NCBI GenBank assembly: GCA_965217625.1
Contig: OZ244557.1
Coordinates: forward strand, 1,860,001 to 1,924,000
Source of the DNA: TK10-74A sp965217625
Lineage (GTDB): Bacteria > Chloroflexota > Dehalococcoidia > Bin125
Direction: 5' to 3'
DNA: 64,000 nucleotides
In this document: one piece after another, positions 7,956-15,982 of the stretch
How the letters are laid out: each line of letters begins with the position of its first letter
How positions within the stretch are numbered: the stretch's first letter is position 1
The notes under the pieces: model-generated
The model's input: the letters and a program-made list of their open reading frames with translations, nothing else
Databases searched by the model: none
What the model was told of the DNA's origin: nothing
Made by a program: the position numbers and the translations under genes

Positions 7956-8711
7956 ATGGGCATGACTTCGCTGGACCCGACGGCACTCGCGGCCGATCTG
8001 GACCCGCTCGACCCGGCCGCCACGATCGGGCGGGCGCTGGAGCTGTTTCCCGGCGAGACGCTGATCTCGTTCAGCGGGGCCGAGGACGTCGTCCTGATCG
8101 ATATGGCGGCGAAGAGCGGGCGCCCCTATCGGGCCTTCACGCTCGACACGGGGCGGCTGCATCCCGAGACGCTGGAGTTCCTGGAGCTGGTGCGCAAGCG
8201 CTACGGGACGGCGATCGAGGTCGCGTTCCCGGATCCCGCGGCGGTGCAGGCCCTGGTGCGCGAGCGCGGTCTCTTCTCGTTCTACGAGGACGGCCACGAG
8301 CAGTGCTGTGGGATTCGCAAAGTCGAGCCGCTGCGGCGCATGCTGGCGGGGGGGCGCGCCTACATCACGGGCCAGCGCCAGGACCAGAGTCCGGCGACGC
8401 GGGCCGCGATCCCCCTGGTGCAGGAGGACGCCGGCTTCTCGGCCGACCCGGCGCGACCGCTGATCAAGTTCAATCCGCTGGCGCGGTGGACGTCGGCGCA
8501 GGTGTGGGACTACATCCGCGCCTACGACGTGCCCTACAACCCGCTGCACGACCGCGGCTTCAAGTCGATCGGCTGCGCGCCCTGCACGCGTCCCACCAAC
8601 CCCGGCGAGCACGAGCGCGCCGGTCGCTGGTGGTGGGAGGAAGCGACGCAGAAGGAGTGCGGCCTGCACGCGATGAACCTGCCGCCGGGCGGTCCCACGT
8701 CGGTCGTGTAG
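7956..8711 (+). CDS. cysH: Adenylyl-sulfate (APS/PAPS) reductase
   Basis: A 251-residue thiol-dependent reductase that converts activated sulfate to sulfite. The PP-loop motif ISFSGAEDVVL, TLDTGRLHPET and the C-terminal catalytic ECGLH (C235) are present. CC at 117-118 together with C207 and C210 (GCAPC) gives the 4Fe-4S set that marks the APS-using, plant/assimilatory type rather than E. coli CysH. Start is the ATG at 7956; a second ATG two codons later is equally possible. It is transcribed away from the Rrf2/cysteine operon and supplies sulfite to the reductase encoded at 10.3-12.1 kb. No ATP sulfurylase gene is in the window. Confidence 0.93.
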   Translation: MGMTSLDPTALAADLDPLDPAATIGRALELFPGETLISFSGAEDVVLIDMAAKSGRPYRAFTLDTGRLHPETLEFLELVRKRYGTAIEVAFPDPAAVQALVRERGLFSFYEDGHEQCCGIRKVEPLRRMLAGGRAYITGQRQDQSPATRAAIPLVQEDAGFSADPARPLIKFNPLARWTSAQVWDYIRAYDVPYNPLHDRGFKSIGCAPCTRPTNPGEHERAGRWWWEEATQKECGLHAMNLPPGGPTSVV

Positions 8712-8757
8712 GGCCTGTGCACGTCGCGCCGGCGCCGCCGGGAACCTTGCCTCCAGT

Positions 8758-8790
8758 TCCCCCTCTCCATCGCCGAGCAATGGCGAGGGA
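8758..8790. repeat. Degenerate relative of the dispersed palindromic repeat
   Basis: Begins like the dispersed element (CCCTCTCCATC) but its arms differ: TCGCC pairs with GGCGA and CTCC with GGAG around loop GAGCAAT. It may be a decayed copy, or the same fold with other bases. Confidence 0.4.
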
Positions 8791-8800
8791 GCGAGATCTC

Positions 8801-8828
8801 GTAGGGGCGGTTCGCGAACCGCCCCTAC
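8801..8828. repeat. Perfect 28-bp palindrome
   Basis: GTAGGGGCGGTTCG followed directly by its exact reverse complement, with no spacer. It lies after cysH and just before a copy of the dispersed repeat. It could act as a bidirectional hairpin terminator for cysH or be a repeat family of its own; no second copy is in the window. Confidence 0.75.
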
Positions 8829-8840
8829 CCACGCCCGTTC

Positions 8841-8898
8841 CCCTCCGGTCCCCCCTCTCCATCGCTTCAGATGGAGAGGGGGTTAGGGGGTGAGGTTC
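8841..8898 (-). repeat. Dispersed palindromic repeat, copy A
   Basis: Arms CCCCCTCTCCATC (8851-8863) and GATGGAGAGGGGG (8870-8882) around a six-base loop, followed by the conserved TTAGGGGGTGAGG flank. It lies 34 bases beyond the stop of the Tat-signal remnant, in the orientation also seen after SBP1 and SBP2. A second partial flank (CAGGGGGTGAGGTTCC) fills 8904-8919. Confidence 0.85.
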
Positions 8899-8931
8899 CG
8901 CCGCAGGGGGTGAGGTTCCCGATGTCGCGCG

Positions 8932-9033
8932 TCAGGCCTTGCGCCGCTGGGCGGCGAAGGCGGGGCCGCCCCACATGGTGCGGCGCGAGATCTTCCGCTG
9001 TCGCAGGTTCGTCCAATAGTTGCGGTCGCTCAT
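8932..9033 (-). pseudogene. Orphan Tat signal peptide, remnant of a solute-binding protein gene
   Basis: A 33-codon frame starting MSDRNYWTNLRQRKISRRTM, nearly identical to the first 20 residues of SBP1 (one substitution in that stretch) and close to SBP2. Where those continue LGASAKAGVGAAGLALVGC to the lipobox, this one diverges to WGGPAFAAQRRKA and stops. The leader, including the AGGAAGG ribosome site, is also conserved. The mature protein is absent and repeat copy A follows. It is most simply a truncated SBP gene that lost its body by deletion or recombination; a functional 33-residue peptide cannot be excluded. Confidence 0.8.
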
Positions 9034-9168
9034 GGCAAGATCCTTCCTGGATTCCCGACCGTGCCCTTGTGGGGCGGCCCGGTGCTTGAGCGAGAGTCGG
9101 ATGGGCGGCGGAGGGGAGTTTGTCAACCACGCTACGGAATCCGTGTCTGGGGATATACGCAACAATTT

Positions 9169-9190
9169 CCCGCGAAATGCCCGCGAAATG
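9169..9190. repeat. 11-bp tandem repeat (two units)
   Basis: CCCGCGAAATG occurs twice back to back. The first unit also overlaps a small dyad (ATTTC, four bases, GAAAT). It lies upstream of the Tat-signal remnant and may be a leftover operator. Confidence 0.6.
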
Positions 9191-9213
9191 GGAGCGGGAC
9201 GCGGGGGCGGCCG

Positions 9214-10293
9214 TCAGATCAGGGTCAGCGCGAGCGGCAGCGCGACGATGCAGGCGATGAAGCCGGCGAGGCTGGTTCGGTCGCGGCCGATGCGGTGCGC
9301 CGCCCCATGGATGGCGCGGCCGTAGGGGCGGTAGACGACGGCCAGCACGAACAGTGCCACGAGGGTCGCGAGGATCATCGTGGTGACGACGATGACCGCG
9401 GCGCCGCCCCGCTCCAACGCGGCCGCGGCGAACAGCGTGTCGACGAAGGTCGTGATGTTGGCGCCGAGCACGTAGGGCACGATCGCGTCGCGGCGGATCG
9501 TGCCGCGCAGGGCCATCGGCACGAGCAGCGTGAGCGAGACCGCGACCGACAGCGTGGCGAGCGTGACGCCGGCGCCCAGCGCGAACATCGGCCAGCGGCC
9601 GCGCAGCCGGCCCGGGGCCGCCGCCAGGCGGTCGCCGGTGTTCTCGGCGCTGGGCAGCGCGTGGTCGACGAGGCGCAGCGCGGCGAGCAGCAAGAAAACC
9701 GCCGCCACGAACATCAGCCCGGCGGGAAGCACGTCCTGCAGGCGGGCGAGGATAGGGTCGTAGATCGCGTCGCTGAGGGCGGTGAGCGGCGCGACGGCGC
9801 CGAATCCCACCCCGTCGAACCAACCGCCGTCGAGCGCGGCGAGGCCGAGCAGGGCGACGGGTACCCAGGTCGTGGCCGTGACGAGGAAGGCGACGATCCC
9901 CACGTGGACGCTGTCGGCCAGGCCGCGCCCGCGCAGGTAGTAGATGAAGCCGACCACCAGCACGATGAACGACGCGCCGATGCGCGAGCCGACGAGCTGC
10001 GCGAAGGCCTCGGACCGGGTGAGCACGCCGGCGTCGAGCAGGGTGAGGGCGGTCGCGGCGATGGGAGAGCCGCTGAGCACCACGTACGAGCCGAGCCAGC
10101 CCAGCCCCACCAGATTGAGCGCGCCCTGTGCGCCGAGCACGTCCAGGAGATCGGCCAGCGCCCCGGCGCTGAGCACGAGCGCGCGCAGGGCGAGCAGGAA
10201 GAGGAAGAACGCGACCGGCGCGGCCAGCCAGCGGCGAGGAGGCCGGGTCGGGACGCGGCCGCGGGTGAAGGCGGGGGGCGCTAGACCGCGCAC
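9214..10293 (-). CDS. Polytopic membrane transporter, Na+/anion (Na/Pi-like)
   Basis: A 359-residue protein with about eight to ten hydrophobic segments. Two loosely repeated motifs, VLSGSPIAATALTLL in the first half and GANITTFVDTLFAAAAL in the second, resemble the inverted-repeat signature of Na+/phosphate cotransporters (GSSxxT and GANxGTT), though the match is imperfect. The GTG start at 10293 overlaps the sulfite reductase stop by 13 bases, implying translational coupling. That coupling makes an anion of sulfur metabolism (sulfate import or sulfite/sulfide movement) a reasonable guess for the substrate. The sequence alone does not settle the substrate or direction. Confidence 0.6.
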   Translation of the reverse strand: MRGLAPPAFTRGRVPTRPPRRWLAAPVAFFLFLLALRALVLSAGALADLLDVLGAQGALNLVGLGWLGSYVVLSGSPIAATALTLLDAGVLTRSEAFAQLVGSRIGASFIVLVVGFIYYLRGRGLADSVHVGIVAFLVTATTWVPVALLGLAALDGGWFDGVGFGAVAPLTALSDAIYDPILARLQDVLPAGLMFVAAVFLLLAALRLVDHALPSAENTGDRLAAAPGRLRGRWPMFALGAGVTLATLSVAVSLTLLVPMALRGTIRRDAIVPYVLGANITTFVDTLFAAAALERGGAAVIVVTTMILATLVALFVLAVVYRPYGRAIHGAAHRIGRDRTSLAGFIACIVALPLALTLI

Positions 10294-12056
10294 TCCCCCT
10301 CGCCCATCTCGTCGAGGTTGAAGAGCTTGTTGGCCTCGTGGTCGACGAACATGAGCGGGTCGTCGGTGAACTTGGGCGGCGCGCTGAACTGCCCCAGCAG
10401 GCCGCGGAAGTGCTTGAGCCCGCGGCGCTGCGAGTAGTGACGGAAGATCTCGCCATCGTCGCGGCTGGCCTTGTAGTCGTCGATGACGGCGTGCACGGCG
10501 TCCGCCACGCGCTTGGCCGGGACCTTGCCGACGATCCGGGCGATCGCGGCGCCCTCAATGTCGGTGCCGCCGCCGATGAGCACGTTGAAGGAGGGCACGA
10601 GGCGGCCGTCGGCGTGCATCGCGGCGCCGTGGAAGCCGATGTCGGCCATGTGGTGGTGGCCGCAGGAGTTGGGGCAGCCGCTGATCTTGATGCGCATGCG
10701 CTCCACCAGGTCGTCCTCCGGCCCGCGCGCGATGACGCTCTCGCGCAGGACGTCCGCCAGCCCCTTGGAGGAGGTGATGCCCAGCGCGCAGGTGTCGGAG
10801 CCGGGGCAGGACATGACGTCGGCCAACTGGTGGGCGCTGGGCTCGTTGAGCTCCAGTTCGCCCAGGCGCAGGTAGAGGTCGGCCAGATCCTGCTCCCGAA
10901 TCCAGCGCAGGATCAGCGCCTGCTGCGCGGTGATGCGCAGGCGGCCGCCGGAGAACTCGCGCGTGAGGTCGGCCAGCGCGTGCATCTGCTCGACGGTCAG
11001 GTCGCCCAGCGGCACGGTGACGTAGGCGGCGTAGAAGCCGTCCTGGGACTGCGGCACCAGGTTGGTGCGCTTCCACTCGGCGAAGGCCACATCGGGCAGG
11101 TCGGCCGTCCCGACGAGGCGCGGGGCCGTCGTGGGGGCCTCCTCCTCGACGTCCATGAACTCGGAGACCTGGCGGAAGTGCGGGTCGTCGGCCGGCGGCA
11201 GCTGCTCAAGCGCCTCTTGCACCTGCAGGCGGAACTGCTCGATGCCGACGGACTTGATGTAGAACTTGATGCGCGCCTTGTTGCGGTTCTTGCGCGGCCC
11301 GTTGGCGTTGAAGACGGTCAGCACCGCCTCCGTGATGCGCGCGACCTCATCGGCCGGGAGGAACTCGTCGAGCGTCTCGGCCAGGTGGGGCGCGGCGCCC
11401 AGCCCGCCGCCCACGACGACCTTGAAGCCCCGCTCGACACGGCCGTCGACCTCGCGCGTGCGGGCGACGAAGCCGATGTCGTGCATGGGCACGAGCCCGA
11501 AGTCGTGGTCGCTGGCCGAGAACGAGGGCTTGAACTTGCGCGGCAGCAGCTGGCAGACGTCGAGGCGCAGGCAGTGCGCCGAGACCGCCGCCGCGTAGGG
11601 CGTGACGTCGAAGGCCTCGTCGGGCCCGACGCCGGAGAGATGGTCGCCGGTGACGTTGCGCACGGTGTTGCCGCAGGCCTCGCGCGTGGTCAGGTCCACC
11701 GAGCTGAGCATGCGCATCACGGTGGGCGTCTTGTCGAGCGGCACGAAGTGCATCTGCAGGTCCTGGCGCGTCGTCAGGTGCCCCACGCGCCGCGGCGCGT
11801 AGTGATCGATGATCTCGGCCAGCATGTCCACCTGATCGGCGTCGAGGCCGCCGTAGGGGATCTTGACGCGGATCATGTGCACGTCGGGCTGGCGCTGGCC
11901 GTAGATGCCGTGCTGCAGGCGGAAGAGGCGGAACTCCAGCGGGTCGATCTCGTCGCGCTGGAAGCGCCGCACCTGCGCCTCGTAGTTCTGGATCTCGGCC
12001 TCGATCTCGTCGGGCAGGTCGAAGTGGGTTGGGGGGTCGAGCTGTGCGGTGGTCAT
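10281..12056 (-). CDS. sir: Ferredoxin-type sulfite (or nitrite) reductase
   Basis: A 591-residue siroheme/4Fe-4S reductase performing the six-electron reduction of sulfite to sulfide. The two ferredoxin-like half-domains and two catalytic halves are present (GHLTTRQDLQMHFV, TREACGNTVRNVTG, KVVVGGGLG, ITAQQALILRWI). The cluster ligands appear as CPGSDTCALG followed by CPNSCGHHH. The family also includes assimilatory nitrite reductases. The surrounding cysH, cysK and glutaredoxin genes argue for sulfite, as no nitrate gene is visible. I use the ATG at 12056 (MTTAQLDPP); the frame extends 14 codons upstream without a good start. Confidence 0.88.
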   Translation of the reverse strand: MTTAQLDPPTHFDLPDEIEAEIQNYEAQVRRFQRDEIDPLEFRLFRLQHGIYGQRQPDVHMIRVKIPYGGLDADQVDMLAEIIDHYAPRRVGHLTTRQDLQMHFVPLDKTPTVMRMLSSVDLTTREACGNTVRNVTGDHLSGVGPDEAFDVTPYAAAVSAHCLRLDVCQLLPRKFKPSFSASDHDFGLVPMHDIGFVARTREVDGRVERGFKVVVGGGLGAAPHLAETLDEFLPADEVARITEAVLTVFNANGPRKNRNKARIKFYIKSVGIEQFRLQVQEALEQLPPADDPHFRQVSEFMDVEEEAPTTAPRLVGTADLPDVAFAEWKRTNLVPQSQDGFYAAYVTVPLGDLTVEQMHALADLTREFSGGRLRITAQQALILRWIREQDLADLYLRLGELELNEPSAHQLADVMSCPGSDTCALGITSSKGLADVLRESVIARGPEDDLVERMRIKISGCPNSCGHHHMADIGFHGAAMHADGRLVPSFNVLIGGGTDIEGAAIARIVGKVPAKRVADAVHAVIDDYKASRDDGEIFRHYSQRRGLKHFRGLLGQFSAPPKFTDDPLMFVDHEANKLFNLDEMGEGECAV

Positions 12057-12155
12057 GATGGCTCCCGTGCGGTCACGCGTCGGACGGACTGTAACCATAG
12101 CGCGTCCGCCCGCAGACCGATCCGTTCACGGCGATCAACCGGTCTGCTCGATCAA

Positions 12156-12183
12156 AGTGTACAAACATCACCAGGATTATCAA
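12156..12183 (-). promoter_or_regulatory. Promoter of the sulfite reductase operon
   Basis: On the minus strand TTGATA (12178-12183), a 16-base spacer and TACACT (12156-12161), 100 bases before the start codon, in an island of low GC. The spacer begins with ATCCT, completing a TAATCCT word shared with the cysH region. Confidence 0.5.
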
Positions 12184-12211
12184 GATTGGGCGCGACGCAC
12201 CCGCCGGCGGC

Positions 12212-12475
12212 TCAGCGCGAGAGCGCCCGCGCGATCGCGACGCGCAGGGCGGGCGGCTCGAACGGGGCCGCGATGATCTCGTCGGCGCCACAGGCCACGA
12301 CCGGCACGCGCTCCCCGTAGCGGGCGGCGAGGGCGGGGTCGGCATCGACGTCCAGCACCGTGACGTCGAAGTCGAGCACGGGCGCGAGGCGCTGGAGTTG
12401 CGCGCGCGCCTCCTCGCAGAGGTGGCACCCGTCGCGGTCGTAGAGGATGAAGCGGGGGCGGGCGGCGGCGGCCAT
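12212..12475 (-). CDS. Glutaredoxin-like thioredoxin-fold protein (DUF836 type)
   Basis: An 87-residue thioredoxin-fold protein with the redox motif CHLC in LYDRDGCHLCEEA, then VLDVDADPALAARYGERVPVV containing the cis-Pro. The spacing matches the small glutaredoxin-like DUF836 family. It could reduce APS reductase or handle haem-ligation thiols. It starts one base after lgt ends and lies just upstream of the sulfite reductase promoter, so it is probably the last gene of the resB-lgt unit. Confidence 0.85.
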   Translation of the reverse strand: MAAAARPRFILYDRDGCHLCEEARAQLQRLAPVLDFDVTVLDVDADPALAARYGERVPVVACGADEIIAAPFEPPALRVAIARALSR

Positions 12476-12476
12476 G

Positions 12477-13535
12477 TCAGCCGGGGTCCCGGCGCTTGCG
12501 CCGTCGCACGCCGCCGGGCCCCGATCGGGCCGCGGGCGGGCGGGGCGGCGCCTTCGACGGCGGCGCGGAGTCGGGCGTGCGCGCGGCGTCGCGCGCGGGG
12601 GCGCCGCGGCGTCGCTCGCGGGCCTCTTCGCGGTGCAGCGCGCGCGACAGGGCGACGGGTTCCGGCCGGGCGGGCGGGTTGCGCCACAGGTACCAGGCCA
12701 TCGCCAGCGCCAGCAGGCCGGTCAGGATGGCCAGCAACTGCGGCACCGAGAGCCCGCCGAAGGCGGTCTGCTCGTCGGTGCGGAGCAGGGCCAGGAGACC
12801 GCGCACGGCGGCGTAGGCCAGGACGTAGAAGACGAAGCCCCAGCCGGGCACCAGCCGCGTGCGACGCAGGAGCAGCAGCCCACCCAGGATCATGAAGTCG
12901 AGGATCAGTTCGTAGCCGCCGGCGACGGGGTGCACCGGCACCGGCGCCTCGGCCAGAGCGCCGGTCTGACCGCGGAACCAGTTGGCGGTGGACGGAATCA
13001 CGCCGTCGACGATGGAGGCCCAGGGGCCTTCGGTGCTGGGGTGGGTGTAGCGGAACGCCCACGGGAGATCGCTGGCCTTGGCGAAGTGCTCACCGTTGAT
13101 CGTGTCGCCCAGGCGACCGACGGCCTGGCCCAGGATCATGCCCGGCGCGGCCGCGTCGAGCGCCAGCCAGCGGGGGAAGTGCGGCTTCCAGATCAGGACG
13201 TAGATGAAGCCGCCCAGGGCGCCGCCGATCATCGCGCCGTAGACCGAGATGCCGCCGTCGGTGAGGGCGAAGATGTCGCCCACGCTGTGGATCAGGTCCG
13301 TGTGTTCGAGCACCCACAGGGCGCGCGCGCCCACGATGCCGCAGGGCACCGCGACCAGCGCGATCGTGAAGGCGTCGTCCTCGGACAGGCCGACGCGGCG
13401 GGCGCAGCGCACCGCCAGCCAGACGCCGCCCGCGATGCCGACGGCCGTGAAGAAGCCGTGCCAGGTCAGCGCGAAGGCCCCGTCGAAGATGTGGGGGGAG
13501 ATGTGGATGTTGATCGCGGCGACGAGGTCGTGCAT
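12477..13535 (-). CDS. lgt: Prolipoprotein diacylglyceryl transferase
   Basis: A 352-residue inner-membrane enzyme that attaches diacylglycerol to the lipobox Cys of prelipoproteins. Family signatures are clear: GGISVYGAMIGGALGG, GRLGDTINGEHFAK (the conserved Arg/Asn/Glu catalytic region) and VHPVAGGYELILDF. About seven membrane segments fill residues 20-290; a charged, Pro/Arg-rich tail of some 60 residues is added at the C-terminus. Its ATG overlaps the resB stop (ATGA). The two Tat lipoproteins in this window would be its substrates. Confidence 0.95.
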   Translation of the reverse strand: MHDLVAAINIHISPHIFDGAFALTWHGFFTAVGIAGGVWLAVRCARRVGLSEDDAFTIALVAVPCGIVGARALWVLEHTDLIHSVGDIFALTDGGISVYGAMIGGALGGFIYVLIWKPHFPRWLALDAAAPGMILGQAVGRLGDTINGEHFAKASDLPWAFRYTHPSTEGPWASIVDGVIPSTANWFRGQTGALAEAPVPVHPVAGGYELILDFMILGGLLLLRRTRLVPGWGFVFYVLAYAAVRGLLALLRTDEQTAFGGLSVPQLLAILTGLLALAMAWYLWRNPPARPEPVALSRALHREEARERRRGAPARDAARTPDSAPPSKAPPRPPAARSGPGGVRRRKRRDPG

Positions 13536-15877
13536 CAGCGGTCCCAGTCCTCGCCTTCCTCGGGCGCCGGCGGGGGCAGATCGGGCGCGCCGACGTCGCG
13601 GGCGAGCCCGTGGAACTCCCGGCGCGTCATGTCGACGCCGTGCGTGGCCAGCCCCGCGAGCAGGGTGCGATCGTCGGTGATACGGGCCCAGATGCGCCGC
13701 CGGGGGACGAAGAACGTCGTCAGCAAGGCAAGCACTCCCAGGATGATCGCGACCCAGAAGACCGTGCCGCCCGGGTCGCGCCGGAGGTTGAGTCCGGTGA
13801 ACTCGCGCGGGCCGAGGAAAGCGTACTCGTAGTCGCCGACGACGCGGGACTGCCCCTCGTCGAGGTCGAAGCGGGGCACGTCGCCCAGGCCGACCGCCAG
13901 GCGGGCGGGCCGGTCGGCGTACAGCCCGCTCACCGTCGAGCGATCGAGGTCGACGTCCTCCCCGCCGAAGGCGTTGAATTCGCTCGTCGTGCGGGCCCGG
14001 CCGAAGCGTTCGATGGCGACGATCGACTGGCCGCTCGACCCGGGCAGGTCGTCGACCACGGCGAAGAAGACCGACTCGGCGCCGCCGTAGCGCAGCTCGA
14101 CGCGGCCCAGCAGCTGGCTCTGGCCCGGTTCGAGGCTGCCGTGGCCGGCGCGGTCGACGCCCTCGCCCACGTACTCCAGGCGGGCGTCGCCCAGGGCGAC
14201 CGACTGTCCGGCGGCGAGCAGTCCGCGGCGGCGCTCGTCGGCGGGGTCGAAGTAGAAGAAGCGGCGCGGGTCGCCGGCGTAGCCGACGGTGAGCAGGCTG
14301 CCGTCGGGCAGGGGCAGCAGGCCCAGGCGCTCGCCGCCGCCCGCGCCGGCGGGGAGCGCCTGCAGCGGCACGACGGCGTCGAGCAACTGCGCGCCGGCGG
14401 CGTCGGTCAGGCGGATGCGGGGCGCGACGGGCTGCCGCTGCCCGATGCGCAGCGCGGCGCTGTCGAGCGCCCGCCCCTCCGGCGACGACGCCCCGATGGG
14501 CAGCAGCGCGTAGTGGAAGCGCACGCCCTCGCCTTCGAGCAGCAGCACCAGCGCGAGGCTGACGGTCTCCGCCAGGGGAATGAGTTCGTACGCGCCACCC
14601 TCGACATCGGCGACGGGGAAGCGCAGTTGCACGACCTCGTCGGTGAAGAGCACGCCCGTCGCGGCGGCGCTGATGATGATGCGCGGTCCGAAGAACCGCT
14701 CCTCCAGCATCAGCGCCTCGGAGTAGAGCAGCTGGCCGCTGCCGCTATCGCGGACCTGCAGCGCCGCGCCGTGCTCCCAGTACGCGGCCTGATGGACGCG
14801 AAAGCCGGCGGCGTGCAGGGGACCGTTGACGGTCACCTCGCCGGCCCCGACCTCCTCGCCACCGCTGGTGACGCGGACGTGGCTGCGGAAGTCGAGCGCC
14901 TGGCCGTCATCGTTGAAGCGGGCGATGGCGTCATCGACGATGACCTGCACCTGCTGGCGATCGCCGCCGGTCGCGAAGAGCGGGTGGCTCTGCCCCTCGG
15001 CGACCCAGAACTGCAGCTCCTCGCCGGCGAACTTGGTCAGCAGCGCCCCGATCACGAGCAGGATCAGCGCCAGGTGCGAGACGAACGTCGCGAGTTGCAC
15101 CCAGGCGTACCGGTCGGCGAAGAGGTAGTGGGCGCCGTCGCGCGCTTCGGCGCGGACGCGGAAGCGGCGCCGGCGCAGCGCCGCGGCCAGGGCGTCGGCG
15201 GTCGCGGCCGGCGGGGCCGGATTGGCGAAGTCGAGCCGCTGGCGGGCGCGCTCGAAGTAGCGGTCGTTGACGCGCCGCTGGGGACGGCGCACGTTGCGCC
15301 AGATGGGCGGGAAGCGGCTGGTCGTGCAGGTCGTGATCGACAGCGCCAGCACGGCCACCAGCGCGAACCAATAGGGCTGGTTGAAGAGATTGAAGACGCC
15401 GCCGTTGGTGTCGTAGAGCCAGGGGAAGCCGGCCAGGATGTCGGTCAGGGGCAGCCCCCCGACGCCGCCCAGGCGGTCGATGGCGAGCCCCAGCAGCAGC
15501 CCGAGGCCGAACAGCGAGGGGCCGAGCGGCAGGCGTCGCAGGGGGCGCGGGCGCAGGGCGGCGCGGAGGCCCGGCGCGGCGAAGCGGATGGCGAGCGCCA
15601 GGCCCAGGCCGATCAGCGGCAAGAGCAGCGAGGCCGCCGGCACGTGGTCGAACGTCCCGCGCTGGTTCTCGATGTGCTGCGCGACGGCGGCCGGGGAGCC
15701 GAGCAGCTGCGGGGGCACCTGGGGGATGATCACGCCGGCCAGGGCGAACGTGGTCAGCGTCGCGATGAGCAGGATCGCCGCGCGCACCGAGGTCAGCCAG
15801 CGCCAGATGGGGTAGACGGGGTCCGGCAGCGCGACACGGCCCGCTGGGCGCGCGCTGCCGGGTTGGAGGGCGGCCAT
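13535..15877 (-). CDS. resB: ResB/Ccs1-like cytochrome c biogenesis protein
   Basis: A 780-residue membrane protein of the ResB family, which with CcsA delivers haem to apocytochrome c outside the membrane. Membrane segments lie near residues 28-50, 83-103, 117-137, 168-188 and 272-295, followed by a large extracytoplasmic domain of about 430 residues and a final segment near 715 (VFWVAIILGVLALLTTFFV). The long domain after residue 300 is larger than in B. subtilis ResB. No ccsA is in the window. A c-type cytochrome with CxxCH is encoded at 48.7 kb. Confidence 0.82.
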   Translation of the reverse strand: MAALQPGSARPAGRVALPDPVYPIWRWLTSVRAAILLIATLTTFALAGVIIPQVPPQLLGSPAAVAQHIENQRGTFDHVPAASLLLPLIGLGLALAIRFAAPGLRAALRPRPLRRLPLGPSLFGLGLLLGLAIDRLGGVGGLPLTDILAGFPWLYDTNGGVFNLFNQPYWFALVAVLALSITTCTTSRFPPIWRNVRRPQRRVNDRYFERARQRLDFANPAPPAATADALAAALRRRRFRVRAEARDGAHYLFADRYAWVQLATFVSHLALILLVIGALLTKFAGEELQFWVAEGQSHPLFATGGDRQQVQVIVDDAIARFNDDGQALDFRSHVRVTSGGEEVGAGEVTVNGPLHAAGFRVHQAAYWEHGAALQVRDSGSGQLLYSEALMLEERFFGPRIIISAAATGVLFTDEVVQLRFPVADVEGGAYELIPLAETVSLALVLLLEGEGVRFHYALLPIGASSPEGRALDSAALRIGQRQPVAPRIRLTDAAGAQLLDAVVPLQALPAGAGGGERLGLLPLPDGSLLTVGYAGDPRRFFYFDPADERRRGLLAAGQSVALGDARLEYVGEGVDRAGHGSLEPGQSQLLGRVELRYGGAESVFFAVVDDLPGSSGQSIVAIERFGRARTTSEFNAFGGEDVDLDRSTVSGLYADRPARLAVGLGDVPRFDLDEGQSRVVGDYEYAFLGPREFTGLNLRRDPGGTVFWVAIILGVLALLTTFFVPRRRIWARITDDRTLLAGLATHGVDMTRREFHGLARDVGAPDLPPPAPEEGEDWDR

Positions 15878-15982
15878 GGACCTCCGCCTCGCTACTTCCT
15901 ATGGATGGGGCGTCGTGTGGAGGGGGCGTCCCGCGCGGCGCGGCTTAGCGTATCGGATTCCCAGCCGCGGTCCGGGCCGGGA

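Larger units (their letters stand above)
8712..9213. other. Repeat-rich noncoding stretch between cysH and the transporter
   Basis: About 500 bases without an intact gene. It holds the degenerate repeat, the 28-bp palindrome, repeat copy A, the Tat-signal remnant with its conserved leader (9034-9090), a TTGACA word on the minus strand near 9120, and an 11-bp tandem repeat at 9169-9190. Confidence 0.7.

Noticed and set aside
13535..15877. resB-lgt-glutaredoxin as a complete cytochrome c maturation operon
   Set aside because: ccsA is absent and the glutaredoxin-like protein lacks a signal peptide, so I do not claim a full system.
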